Shown: positions 7,076-14,366 of the stretch, in pieces
Position numbering within the stretch: position 1 is the first letter of the stretch
Layout: each line of letters begins with the position of its first letter
From: CALAED01 sp937891035
Lineage (GTDB): Bacteria > Actinomycetota > Actinomycetes > Streptosporangiales > Streptosporangiaceae
DNA length: 23,168 nt
NCBI GenBank assembly: GCA_035642125.1
Contig: DASQSZ010000354.1
Coordinates: 1 to 23,168 of the forward strand
Direction of reading: 5' to 3'
Made by a program: the position numbers and the translations under genes
The notes under the pieces: model-generated
The model's database searches: none
What the model was told of the DNA's origin: nothing
What the model saw: only the letters and a program-made list of their open reading frames with translations

Positions 7076-8401
7076 GTGAGCAGCGCGACGACGCAGGGCG
7101 GTCTCGAGAGCATGCTCGGCTTCAATCCCACGGATCCGGGATTCCGTCAGGATCCCTATCCCCATTATCGGCGACTACGGGAAAACACACCCGTCTTCCG
7201 GAGCCCGGCCGGCTTCTGGGTACTCGCCCGGCATAGAGAATGCGACCGGGTACTGCGGGACGAGCGGTTCGGTTATCCGGCGCCCACCGCGGCACCGGGG
7301 AACGCCGCACCAGACGGGGACGGGCAAGATGGGAACGGAGCGGATGGGAACGGAGCGGATGGGAACGGAGCGGCCGGGAACGGAGCGGCCGGTGACGGGC
7401 CGGCGCTGCCCGGCGGGTTCGCCGATCAGCGCCACATGCTCATCTTCATGAATCCGCCGGACCACACCCGGATGCGCCGCGTCCTGCGCGACACCTTCGG
7501 GCCGCGCGTGATGCGCAACGCCACCGGCTACATCGAGAACCGCATCGAGCGGCTGCTTGACGGGGCGCTGGCGGATGGGCCGCGATTCGACCTCATCTCC
7601 TCGGTGGCGCACCAGCTGCCGTTCGGCGTGATCTGTCATCTGCTCGGGGTACCGGAGCCCGACCATCCGATGATCGAGAAGTGGGCACAGGACTACCTGT
7701 CCGGGGTGAGCCCGTCGTTCACCGTCTCGCAGGCGAACCACCAGGCGAGGGACGAGGCGCTGGCCGGGCTCAACGACTACTTCCGCCGGCTGGCGACCGA
7801 GCGCCGCCAATCACCCGGGGAGGACGTGCTGACCCGGTTGACCGCCGAGGTCGACGAGGGACATATCAGCGAGCAGGAGCTTCTCGGCACCTGCATCCTG
7901 CTGTTCATCGCCGGGCACGGAACGACGACCAACCTCATCGGCAACGGCACGCTCGCCCTGCTGCGCAACCCCGACCAGCTCGCCCGGTTCCGCGCCGAAC
8001 CCGATTTGGCCGCCACCGCCGTCGAGGAGTTGCTGCGGTACGACTCGCCCTCGCACCTGTCGATACGCGTCGCGTTCGAGGACGTGGCACTGGACGAGGA
8101 GAACGTGGTGCGCGCGGGCGAGCAGGTCATCGTGATGCGCGGCGCCGCCAACCGTGACCCTGATGTCTTCACCGATCCGGACACGCTCGACCTGGGCCGC
8201 GTAGACAACCGGCATCTCAGCTTCGCCTCGGGCATCCACGTGTGCTTCGGCGCGCCGCTGGCCCGTACCCAGGGCCGGATCGCGCTGGGGGCGATCTTCC
8301 GCCGGGCACCGCGGCTGACCTTGGCGGCCGAGCGACTGGAGTACAAACCCAGCCTGCTGTCCCGCGCGCTGGTGGAGCTGCCGGTCAGCGCCGACGGGTG
8401 A
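7076..8401 (+). CDS. cytochrome P450 (first of two)
   Basis: The 441-aa bacterial class I P450 has all the expected marks. The I-helix AGHGTT at residues 279-284 carries the oxygen-activating Thr, EELLR is the K-helix ExxR, and the heme loop FASGIHVCFG has axial Cys390. NPPDHTRMRRVL near 126-137 is the C-helix region. GTG 7076 is preferred because GGAGGG lies 5-6 nt upstream; the frame is open further upstream to 6959 without a binding site. A Gly/Asn/Asp/Ala-rich insert (residues about 75-112) sits between the B region and the C helix, where substrate-recognition loops normally are. It is built from 15-nt tandem repeats and is absent from the second P450. It is first in a plus-strand operon that also holds the second P450 and a ferredoxin. 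Likely hydroxylation or oxidative ring formation on the metabolite; electrons probably come from the ferredoxin at 11762. Confidence 0.93.
   Translation: MSSATTQGGLESMLGFNPTDPGFRQDPYPHYRRLRENTPVFRSPAGFWVLARHRECDRVLRDERFGYPAPTAAPGNAAPDGDGQDGNGADGNGADGNGAAGNGAAGDGPALPGGFADQRHMLIFMNPPDHTRMRRVLRDTFGPRVMRNATGYIENRIERLLDGALADGPRFDLISSVAHQLPFGVICHLLGVPEPDHPMIEKWAQDYLSGVSPSFTVSQANHQARDEALAGLNDYFRRLATERRQSPGEDVLTRLTAEVDEGHISEQELLGTCILLFIAGHGTTTNLIGNGTLALLRNPDQLARFRAEPDLAATAVEELLRYDSPSHLSIRVAFEDVALDEENVVRAGEQVIVMRGAANRDPDVFTDPDTLDLGRVDNRHLSFASGIHVCFGAPLARTQGRIALGAIFRRAPRLTLAAERLEYKPSLLSRALVELPVSADG
7328..7387 (+). repeat. in-frame 15-nt tandem repeats encoding DGNGA/AGNGA
   Basis: Four 15-nt units follow one another inside the P450 gene. 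Three encode Asp-Gly-Asn-Gly-Ala with identical codons (gatgggaacggagcg) and the fourth starts with gcc, giving Ala-Gly-Asn-Gly-Ala. Degenerate units flank them on both sides. The near-identity at the DNA level suggests recent expansion. A similar repeat is in ligase 2. Confidence 0.92.
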
Positions 8402-8449
8402 GCCGCCGGTCAGCGACCGACATCATCGACTTTGGAGATCAGAGATCAG

Positions 8450-9193
8450 ATGAACACCAAGAACCTTGTCTTGGAGGGCGTGCAGGCCCTGACCGCGACG
8501 CCGGACACCGACCGGGCGCTCAACACCTACTACTCGCCCACGTTCATCCAGCACAGCCCGCTGTGCGGGGACGGACGGGAGGGCCTGCGACAGCTCACCG
8601 AGCAGGCCAAGGGCGTCGGCGCCCGCTATGAGCTGTTGCGCGCGATCGCCGAGGGCGACATGGTGCTCCTGCACGCCCGCGTCACCGGGCTGGCCGAGGT
8701 GCCGCTCATCCTGTTCAACCTCTACCACGTCGCCGACGGCCGGATCGCCGAGCACTGGGAGGCGGTGGCCCCGGAGATCGGCCCCACCGCGTCCGGGCAC
8801 GACATGGGCGACGGCGCCGCCGATGTCACCGACCTCGACCGCACGGCCTCGAACAAGGAGCTGGTCCGCCGCCTGGTCGAGGAGGTCTTCATCGGCGCCG
8901 ACGACGCGGCGCTGGACGGGTTCTTCGACGGCGGCCGGCTGACCCGGCACGCGCCGGCTGTCGCCGACGGCGTCGCGAGCCTGCGGGAGACGCTCGCCGG
9001 GACGGACTACCTCAAGCTCCACCGGATCGTCGCCGAGGGCTGCTTCGTCTTCACCCAGTGCGAGGGCACCATGGACGGGCGGCCGCACGTGTTCTGTGAC
9101 CTGTTCCGCGTCGCCGACGGGAAGATCGTCGAGCACTGGGACGTCCGAACCGAGGTACCTGAGCAGATGCCGCACGGCAACGGCATCCTCTGA
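8450..9193 (+). CDS. double-domain SnoaL-like (NTF2-fold) protein 1
   Basis: The 247-aa protein consists of two SnoaL/NTF2-like halves. Each half has the pattern H(S/A)P-x-x-x-DG near its start and (Y/F)-(H/R)-VADG(R/K)I-(A/V)-EHW near its end. In half one these are IQHSPLCGDGREGL and YHVADGRIAEHWE; in half two, TRHAPAVADG and FRVADGKIVEHWD. The fold forms a cone-shaped pocket, and members include polyketide cyclases, epoxide hydrolases and dehydratases; the COG4922-type group is labelled aldol-condensing by homology only. ATG 8450 is taken over a TTG 18 nt upstream because a GGAG box lies between them. It follows the P450 by 48 nt and precedes the aminotransferase by 14 nt. A paralogue with the same two-domain plan is encoded at 12146-12925. 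Cytoplasmic; the reaction is unknown. Confidence 0.82.
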   Translation: MNTKNLVLEGVQALTATPDTDRALNTYYSPTFIQHSPLCGDGREGLRQLTEQAKGVGARYELLRAIAEGDMVLLHARVTGLAEVPLILFNLYHVADGRIAEHWEAVAPEIGPTASGHDMGDGAADVTDLDRTASNKELVRRLVEEVFIGADDAALDGFFDGGRLTRHAPAVADGVASLRETLAGTDYLKLHRIVAEGCFVFTQCEGTMDGRPHVFCDLFRVADGKIVEHWDVRTEVPEQMPHGNGIL

Positions 9194-9207
9194 GCGGAAG
9201 GCCGATC

Positions 9208-10545
9208 ATGATGGATCCCGCCCGTTACGCGCTATGGAACAGCCCATCCATGCGTTCGTATCTGGAGAACCTGTCCCCGGACAAACTCCTCGTCGAGGGC
9301 AAGGGCACCAGGGTGCGCGACGCGGGGGGTCGCTGGTACCTCGACGCGAGGTCCGGGCTGTGGAACGTGTCGCTCGGGTACGACCATCCGCGGCTGACCG
9401 CGGCGATCGAGCGGCAGTTACGTACCCTCCCCTACACCAACCTGCAGGCGTACGGCCGGCCGGCGGCGGTGGCGCTGGAGGCCGCCGAACGGATCGTCGC
9501 GCACATGCCGGACGGGTACGGCAAGATCCGATTCGCGAGCAACGGAGCGCAGGCGGTGGAGACCGCCGTGCTGCTGTCCCGTTACCTGCGGCGCGTGGAA
9601 GGCGCCCCGGAACGCACCGCGGTGTTCGGCCTTTGGCGGCAGTTCCACGGATTCGGGGCCACGGCCGGCGCGCTGACCGGCCTGCCCTATCTCCACCACC
9701 AGAGCGGGGCGCTGATCCCCGACGTGATGCACGCGCGCGGCCCCTTCGCGCCCGTGGCCGCCGACCAGATCGAAGACCTGCCGCGCATGATCACCGACTA
9801 TGGCCCGGAGCGGGTCACCGCGGTCGTGCTTGAACCGGTGGTCGGTGAGGGCGGGCACGTACTCGGCGCCGACTACCTGCGCGAGCTGGGCGACTTCTGC
9901 CGCCGCCACGACATCCACATCATCATGGATGAGGTGACCACCAGCATGGGGCGGGTCGGTGCGTTCACGCGCACCGAACAGGTGGGCGCCGCGCCCGACA
10001 TCATCACGCTCGGCAAATGCCTGACCGGAGGGTATGCCGCGCTGTCCGCTCTGGTGCTGTCCGACCGGATCTACGCGCGGCTGGAGGAGGCGTCGCAGAC
10101 CCGGCCGTTCTTCACCGGGTCGACCAACGACGGGCATCCGCTGGCGCTCGCGGCCGCGATCGCGGTGGTCGACGAGCTCGCCGACGGCGAGACGCTGGCC
10201 GGCGTGCGCGCTCGCGGAGCCCGGCTGCGCGAGCTGCTGGACGAGCTCGCCCGGTCGCGTCCCGAGATCACCGCCGTCCGCGGGACCGGGCTGATGCACG
10301 CCGTGGAGTTCGCTCAGCCGGAAGGAGCGCCCTGGGAGTCGTTCCGGGTGAACGCGCTGCGGCTCGCGGCGGAGGCCAGGGGTGTGCTGCTGTCGAACCT
10401 GGCCATGGTGCCCGCCATCATGGTCATTCCGCCGCTGATCGTGGACGACGGCGAGCTTGAGGAGATCGTGACCGCGATCGACGGCGGTCTTGACGACCTG
10501 GCCTCCGGCCGGGTGGTGGCCGATCCGGCGAAGGGAATCTGGTGA
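9208..10545 (+). CDS. class III PLP aminotransferase
   Basis: The 445-aa protein belongs to the omega-aminotransferase (BioA/acetylornithine type) family. The cofactor ring-binding Asp is D241 in HIIMDEVTTSMGRVG and the Schiff-base lysine is K270 in ITLGKCLTGGYAALSA. FASNGAQAVETAV provides the phosphate-binding turn, EPVVGEGGHV is the strand before the Asp, and FFTGSTNDGHPLALAAA is the second-subunit cofactor-binding segment. Two adjacent ATG codons are possible starts (9208 and 9211) after a GGAAGG box. The protein would move an amino group to an aldehyde or ketone, or the reverse. Its place between two P450 genes suggests that the carbonyl could be made by oxidation in the same operon. The second P450 gene begins one base after its stop, so translation is probably coupled. 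Substrate is unknown. Confidence 0.92.
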   Translation: MMDPARYALWNSPSMRSYLENLSPDKLLVEGKGTRVRDAGGRWYLDARSGLWNVSLGYDHPRLTAAIERQLRTLPYTNLQAYGRPAAVALEAAERIVAHMPDGYGKIRFASNGAQAVETAVLLSRYLRRVEGAPERTAVFGLWRQFHGFGATAGALTGLPYLHHQSGALIPDVMHARGPFAPVAADQIEDLPRMITDYGPERVTAVVLEPVVGEGGHVLGADYLRELGDFCRRHDIHIIMDEVTTSMGRVGAFTRTEQVGAAPDIITLGKCLTGGYAALSALVLSDRIYARLEEASQTRPFFTGSTNDGHPLALAAAIAVVDELADGETLAGVRARGARLRELLDELARSRPEITAVRGTGLMHAVEFAQPEGAPWESFRVNALRLAAEARGVLLSNLAMVPAIMVIPPLIVDDGELEEIVTAIDGGLDDLASGRVVADPAKGIW

Positions 10546-10546
10546 G

Positions 10547-11749
10547 ATGTGCTCGGCACCCGTGACGGGCCGGCCCGCCGCCCTGGACTTTCCCGCGCCC
10601 CGCGAGTCCCCGTTCGATCTTGACGTCTACCGGGTACTGCGCGAGCATCGGCCGGTCGCGCCCGTGACGTTCGTGACCGGTCAGCGGGTGTGGCTGGTGA
10701 CCGGCGCGGCCGAGGTGCGCACCGTGCTGACCGACCCCCGTTTCACCGCGGTCCAGTCGGCGCCGGGCTATCCGGCGTTCGGTGGTGGCGCGGCGCCGGG
10801 CGCGCTGTCGTTCCTGGGCATGGACGATCCCGACCACGCCTACTACCGGCGGCTGGTGGCGGGCGAGTTCACCGTCCGCAAGGTCGAACGGAACCGGCCC
10901 GTCATCGAGCGCATCGTCGACGACGTGCTCACCGAGATGATGTCGGGCGCGCCGCCGGTCGACCTCGTCTCCGCCTACGCCCTGCCGGTGCCGTCGCTGG
11001 TGACGTGCTGGCAGCTGGGCGTCCCGTACGACGACCGTGCGTATTTCCAGGGGCTCAGCACGGTGCTGGCTGACGGCACCGCGGACCTGGACAAGATCCA
11101 GCGGGCGGCCAGGGACCTGCACGCCTACTTCGACGAGCTGGCCGAGCGTAAGCGCCGCGACCCCGGCGACGACCTGCTGTCCCGCCTGGTCGCGGACGAG
11201 ACCGCCGGGCGGCTGGACCGCGAGCAGCTCCTCGGGATCGCGCTGCTGTTGCTGATCGGCGGCTACGAGACGACCGCCAACATGATCGCGCTGGGCACCC
11301 TGGCCCTGCTGACGCACCCCGAGCAGGTCGCCATGCTGCGGGCCCGTCCCGAGCTGGTGGCGGGGGCGGTCGAAGAGTTGCTGCGTTTCGTGCCGCTCGC
11401 CGAGGGCGGGCTGGCGCGGGCGGCCACCGCCGACACCGAGCTCGGCGGGGTACGGGTCCGGGCCGGCGAGGCCGTGCTCGTGCTGCCGCCGGCGGCCAAC
11501 CGCGACCCGGCGCAGTTCCCTGACGGGGAACGCTTCGACATCGAACGGTCGCCGCGGCGGCATTTCAGCTTCGGATTCGGCATGCACCAATGCCTCGGCC
11601 AGCATCTGGCCCGGCTGGAGCTGCGGGTGGCGTTCGACGCCCTGGTGACGCGGCTGCCGGAGCTGCGTCTCGCGGCGCCGGTGGCGGACCTCGACTTCCG
11701 GTACGGCGGATTCATCTTTGGCGTCGAGACGCTTCCGGTGGCCTGGTAG
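10547..11749 (+). CDS. cytochrome P450 (second of two)
   Basis: The 400-aa enzyme has the heme loop HFSFGFGMHQCLG with axial Cys349, the I-helix GGYETT at 238-243 (Gly-Gly in place of the usual Ala-Gly), EELLR as the K-helix motif and MDDPDHAYYRRLV in the C-helix region. Its length is normal for soluble actinomycete P450s, without the insert seen in the first copy. The start ATG lies one base after the aminotransferase stop; the sequence before it contains GAAGGGAA about 11 nt away. A GTG five codons later lacks a binding site. The ferredoxin gene begins 12 nt after its stop, so this P450 is its most direct partner. Likely role is hydroxylation, C-C or C-O coupling on the cluster product; the target cannot be told. 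Confidence 0.93.
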   Translation: MCSAPVTGRPAALDFPAPRESPFDLDVYRVLREHRPVAPVTFVTGQRVWLVTGAAEVRTVLTDPRFTAVQSAPGYPAFGGGAAPGALSFLGMDDPDHAYYRRLVAGEFTVRKVERNRPVIERIVDDVLTEMMSGAPPVDLVSAYALPVPSLVTCWQLGVPYDDRAYFQGLSTVLADGTADLDKIQRAARDLHAYFDELAERKRRDPGDDLLSRLVADETAGRLDREQLLGIALLLLIGGYETTANMIALGTLALLTHPEQVAMLRARPELVAGAVEELLRFVPLAEGGLARAATADTELGGVRVRAGEAVLVLPPAANRDPAQFPDGERFDIERSPRRHFSFGFGMHQCLGQHLARLELRVAFDALVTRLPELRLAAPVADLDFRYGGFIFGVETLPVAW

Positions 11750-11761
11750 GGAGGACCGCAA

Positions 11762-11971
11762 GTGCGCGTCAGCGTCGATAGCGACCGATGCTGCAGCTCC
11801 GGGATGTGCGTGTGGACCGCTCCGGACATCTTCGACCAGAGCGAGACGGACGGCACCGTCGTGCTGCTGCTGCCCGAACCCCCGGCCCGGCTGCGCGACC
11901 CGGCCAGGAAGGCGGCCGCTGACTGCCCGTGCCGCGCCATCACCATCACGGGCGATGAGGGCGCGGGCTAG
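11762..11971 (+). CDS. 3Fe-4S ferredoxin, P450 redox partner
   Basis: The 69-aa acidic protein fits the small actinomycete ferredoxins that feed electrons to P450s. The cluster ligands are expected to be C10, C16 and C55, the last in a CP motif (ADCPCRAITI). Extra cysteines at 11 and 57 are not typical ligands. VDSDRCCSSGMC and PDIFDQSETDGTV follow the family pattern. The GTG start is preceded by AGGGAGGA. It ends the plus-strand operon directly before a hairpin. A ferredoxin reductase gene is not in the window, so a housekeeping reductase would be needed. Confidence 0.92.
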   Translation: MRVSVDSDRCCSSGMCVWTAPDIFDQSETDGTVVLLLPEPPARLRDPARKAAADCPCRAITITGDEGAG

Positions 11972-12055
11972 AGCTGCCGGTGATGGTCGTCGACTCCGCT
12001 TGAAGACCTCGACACGCCGTGGTGGCCGGGACCCGGCCTTGCCGAGAATGCCACT

Positions 12056-12090
12056 GGGCCGTCCGTTCCCCCCATGGGCACGGACGGCCC
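12056..12090. terminator. bidirectional terminator hairpin between convergent operons
   Basis: GGGCCGTCCGT (12056-12066) and ACGGACGGCCC (12080-12090) are a perfect 11-bp inverted repeat with a 13-nt loop. It lies between the ferredoxin stop (11971) and the stop of the facing SnoaL-like gene (12146), where one hairpin could end both transcripts. No T-run is present on either side. The rest of the 174-nt gap shows no gene. Confidence 0.8.
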
Positions 12091-12145
12091 GCTCGCAGTG
12101 GTCAAGTGGTCAGGGAGTCGGTGTTCGTTGGTCAGCTCAGTGGGG

Positions 12146-12925
12146 TCAGAAGGTGGCGAACAGCGAGTTGTTGTGCGGGAGCTGGGTGGGCACCTCGCCG
12201 ATCACGTCCCAGTGCTCGACGATCTTCCCGTCGGCGACGCGGAACAGGTCATTCAAGACGTGCGGGCGGCCGTCGACCGTCCCGGCGCACTGGACCCAGA
12301 CGAAGTTGCCCTCGGCGATCATCAAGTCGAACCGCTCGTAGCGGCGCGGGCCTTGGGCGAGCCAGTCGCGCATCGCGGCGGCTCCGTCGGCGACCTCGGG
12401 GCTGTGCTGGATGAACGAGCCGCCATCGAGGTAGCCGTCCAACGCCGCCAGCTCGCCGCCGACGAGGACCTTGTCCACCAGCCCGCGGACCAGCTCGCGG
12501 TTGTCGTCGGTGCGCTCGAGGTCGGTCACCTCGGTCGGTCCGTCCAGCATCCCGTGACCGCTCACGGTGTCGGTGACCAGGGGCTGCACGACCTCCCAGT
12601 GCTCGGCGAGCCGGTCGCCCTCGACCCGCAGCAGGTTGCAGACGGAAAACGGCTGGGAGACGCCCCCGCCGTGCGAGTGCAGCACGACCCACTGCCCGTC
12701 GCCCAGCACCCGGACCATCCGGTACCGGAATCCAAGCGTGCTCAGCTGCACGATCGTGGTCCGCAGCCCCTCCCTGCCGTCGGAGACCAGCGGGCTGTGC
12801 TGGCGGAAACCCTCAGCCCAGTGCCGGTACACCGCGTCCGGCTGGAGGTTGACGAACAGCTCGTCGATAGCCTTGATCACGAGGGTCTTGGGCGAAGTCT
12901 CCGACCGCGAAGTATCTAACGTCAT
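12146..12925 (-). CDS. double-domain SnoaL-like (NTF2-fold) protein 2
   Basis: The 259-aa paralogue of the protein at 8450-9193 shows the same two-halves plan: RQHSPLVSDGREGL and LRVEGDRLAEHWE in half one, IQHSPEVADG and FRVADGKIVEHWD in half two. The C-terminal halves of the two proteins are nearly superimposable up to a PHGN/PHNN ending, while the N-terminal halves differ more. ATG 12925 is chosen because GAGGTG precedes it by 8 nt; the frame is open upstream but would overlap the sugar dehydrogenase gene. It starts 10 nt after that gene and is the last gene of the right-hand minus-strand run. Having two copies in separate operons suggests two similar but distinct reactions, or a heteromeric pair. 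Enzymatic activity is not proven by sequence. Confidence 0.82.
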   Translation of the reverse strand: MTLDTSRSETSPKTLVIKAIDELFVNLQPDAVYRHWAEGFRQHSPLVSDGREGLRTTIVQLSTLGFRYRMVRVLGDGQWVVLHSHGGGVSQPFSVCNLLRVEGDRLAEHWEVVQPLVTDTVSGHGMLDGPTEVTDLERTDDNRELVRGLVDKVLVGGELAALDGYLDGGSFIQHSPEVADGAAAMRDWLAQGPRRYERFDLMIAEGNFVWVQCAGTVDGRPHVLNDLFRVADGKIVEHWDVIGEVPTQLPHNNSLFATF

Positions 12926-12935
12926 TGCAGGCACC

Positions 12936-14198
12936 TCACAGGATCTCGATGTTCGCGCCGCGAGCCAGGCGACGCCGGCAGTCCAGGACGTACGGGGCGT
13001 GCTTGGCGACCATCTCGTAGTCAAACTCGTCATGGTCGGTGAGCAGGACGACGGCGTCGCTGTCGGCCAGCTCCTGCGGGGTCAGTTCGACCCGGATGAT
13101 CCGCTCGTCAACCGACGACGTCTCCACGACGTGCGGGTCGGCCGCGTGCAGGCGCGCGCCCATCGGCAGCAGCAGGTCGGCCACTCGCAGCGCCGGCGAC
13201 TCCCTGGCATCCCCCGTGCCCGGCTTGTAGGCCAGGCCGAGCAGCAGGATCCGGGAGCCGTTGACGGCCAGCCGCCGCGCGTTCATCCCGTACACCAGCC
13301 GCTGTACGACGTACTGCGGCATGTGCCCGTTGATGTGGTTGGCCAGCTCCACGAAGCGGAACAGCCGCCCCACCGAGCGCTCGACCCGCCACGACAGGTA
13401 GACGGGGTCGATCGGCAGGCAGTGGCCGCCCACGCCGGGTCCCGGCGTGAACCGCATGAACCCGAACGGCTTGGATGACGCCGCGTCGATCGCCTCCCAG
13501 ATGTCGATGTCGAGCGTGTTGGCGTACATCGCCAGCTCGTTGACCAAGGCGATGTTGACGTGCCTGAAGGTGTTCTCGACGAGCTTGGCCAACTCGGCCA
13601 CCTGCGGAGACGAGACCGGCACGGTCGTGTCAACGATCTGGTCGTAGAAGTCCCTGACCGCCTTCATCGACGTCTCGGAGACCCCCGCGAGGACCTTGGG
13701 CGTCTCCTTGAGCCCGTACGTCTGGTTGCCCGGGTCGATCCGTTCCGGGCTGTAGCCGAGATGGAAGTCCCGGCCGGCGGCGAGCCCGGACGCCTCCTCG
13801 AGCAGCGGCTGGACGAGATCCTCGGTGGTGCCCGGGTAGGTGGTCGACTCGAGGATGACCGTGGCCCCCGGCCGGAGGCGGCGGCCCACCGTGCGGGCCG
13901 CCGACTCGATGTAGGACATGTCGGGGACGCCCTCGCGCAGCGGCGTCGGGACCGAGATCACCGCCACGTCGAAGCCGTCGAGGTCCGTCTCGTCCGACGT
14001 GGGCTTGTACACGCCGGTCGCCAGCAGCCGCCGGATCGTCTCGGCGCTGACGTCCTCGACATAGGACTCCCCCGCCGCCAACTGCCGGATGCGGTCGGGG
14101 TCGACGTCGTATCCGATGGTGGTGTGGCCGGCGTCGGCCGCCGCCACGGCGAGCGGCAGGCCGACGTAGCCCTGGCCGAGGATGACGACCTTGCTCAT
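12936..14198 (-). CDS. nucleotide-sugar 6-dehydrogenase (UDP-glucose/GDP-mannose DH family)
   Basis: The 420-aa enzyme has the full family layout. The N-terminal NAD fold carries GQGYVG at residues 8-13 and Asp in IGYDVD. VISVPTPL and ILESTTYPGTTE are strand motifs of the first domain. The central helix has AELAKLVENTFRHVNIALVNE. The catalytic Cys260 lies in GPGVGGHCLPIDPVYLSW. The C-terminal domain begins ILLLGLAYKPGTGDARESPALRV. The reaction is a two-step NAD oxidation of the C6 alcohol of a UDP-hexose to the uronate. The GHCLPIDP form of the active site resembles enzymes acting on UDP-N-acetylhexosamines (WbpA/WecC type) as well as UDP-glucose, so the substrate is open. It lies after a strong hairpin downstream of the transporter gene and is followed closely by the SnoaL-like gene. 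With the DegT aminotransferases upstream, an amino-uronic sugar is plausible. Confidence 0.9.
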   Translation of the reverse strand: MSKVVILGQGYVGLPLAVAAADAGHTTIGYDVDPDRIRQLAAGESYVEDVSAETIRRLLATGVYKPTSDETDLDGFDVAVISVPTPLREGVPDMSYIESAARTVGRRLRPGATVILESTTYPGTTEDLVQPLLEEASGLAAGRDFHLGYSPERIDPGNQTYGLKETPKVLAGVSETSMKAVRDFYDQIVDTTVPVSSPQVAELAKLVENTFRHVNIALVNELAMYANTLDIDIWEAIDAASSKPFGFMRFTPGPGVGGHCLPIDPVYLSWRVERSVGRLFRFVELANHINGHMPQYVVQRLVYGMNARRLAVNGSRILLLGLAYKPGTGDARESPALRVADLLLPMGARLHAADPHVVETSSVDERIIRVELTPQELADSDAVVLLTDHDEFDYEMVAKHAPYVLDCRRRLARGANIEIL

Positions 14199-14228
14199 GG
14201 GTCACTCACCCTTCTCATTCGCTGCGTT

Positions 14229-14272
14229 GATGCTGCGTGGATGCTGCGTGGACGGTGCGGGGACGGTGCGGG
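14229..14272. repeat. 11-nt tandem repeats, two pairs
   Basis: Four 11-nt units in a row: gatgctgcgtg twice, then gacggtgcggg twice. They lie about 30 nt upstream of the sugar dehydrogenase start, between its ribosome binding site and the hairpin that follows the transporter gene. Confidence 0.85.
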
Positions 14273-14297
14273 ACGGCTCGCGGCTCGCCCCGGAGGC

Positions 14298-14330
14298 GGC
14301 CGGCCGGCCTCGCCAGGAGGCCGGCCGGCC
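14298..14330 (-). terminator. strong hairpin downstream of the MMPL gene
   Basis: GGCCGGCCGGCCT (14298-14310) and AGGCCGGCCGGCC (14318-14330) form a perfect 13-bp stem with a 7-nt loop. It starts 37 nt past the MMPL stop on the minus strand. There is no T-run. It may end or attenuate the transcript before the sugar dehydrogenase, which would then need its own promoter. Confidence 0.75.
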
Positions 14331-14366
14331 CTTCGCTCGCTCTGCGGGCTCCTCAGTGCCCACGGG

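Noticed and set aside
10424..11761. A 445-codon minus-strand open frame opposite the second P450
   Set aside because: Antisense shadow of a P450 with intact heme and I-helix motifs; no motif of its own.
12146..12925. The second SnoaL-like protein as a polyketide cyclase
   Set aside because: The NTF2 fold covers many activities, and no type II PKS genes are present, so only the fold is claimed.
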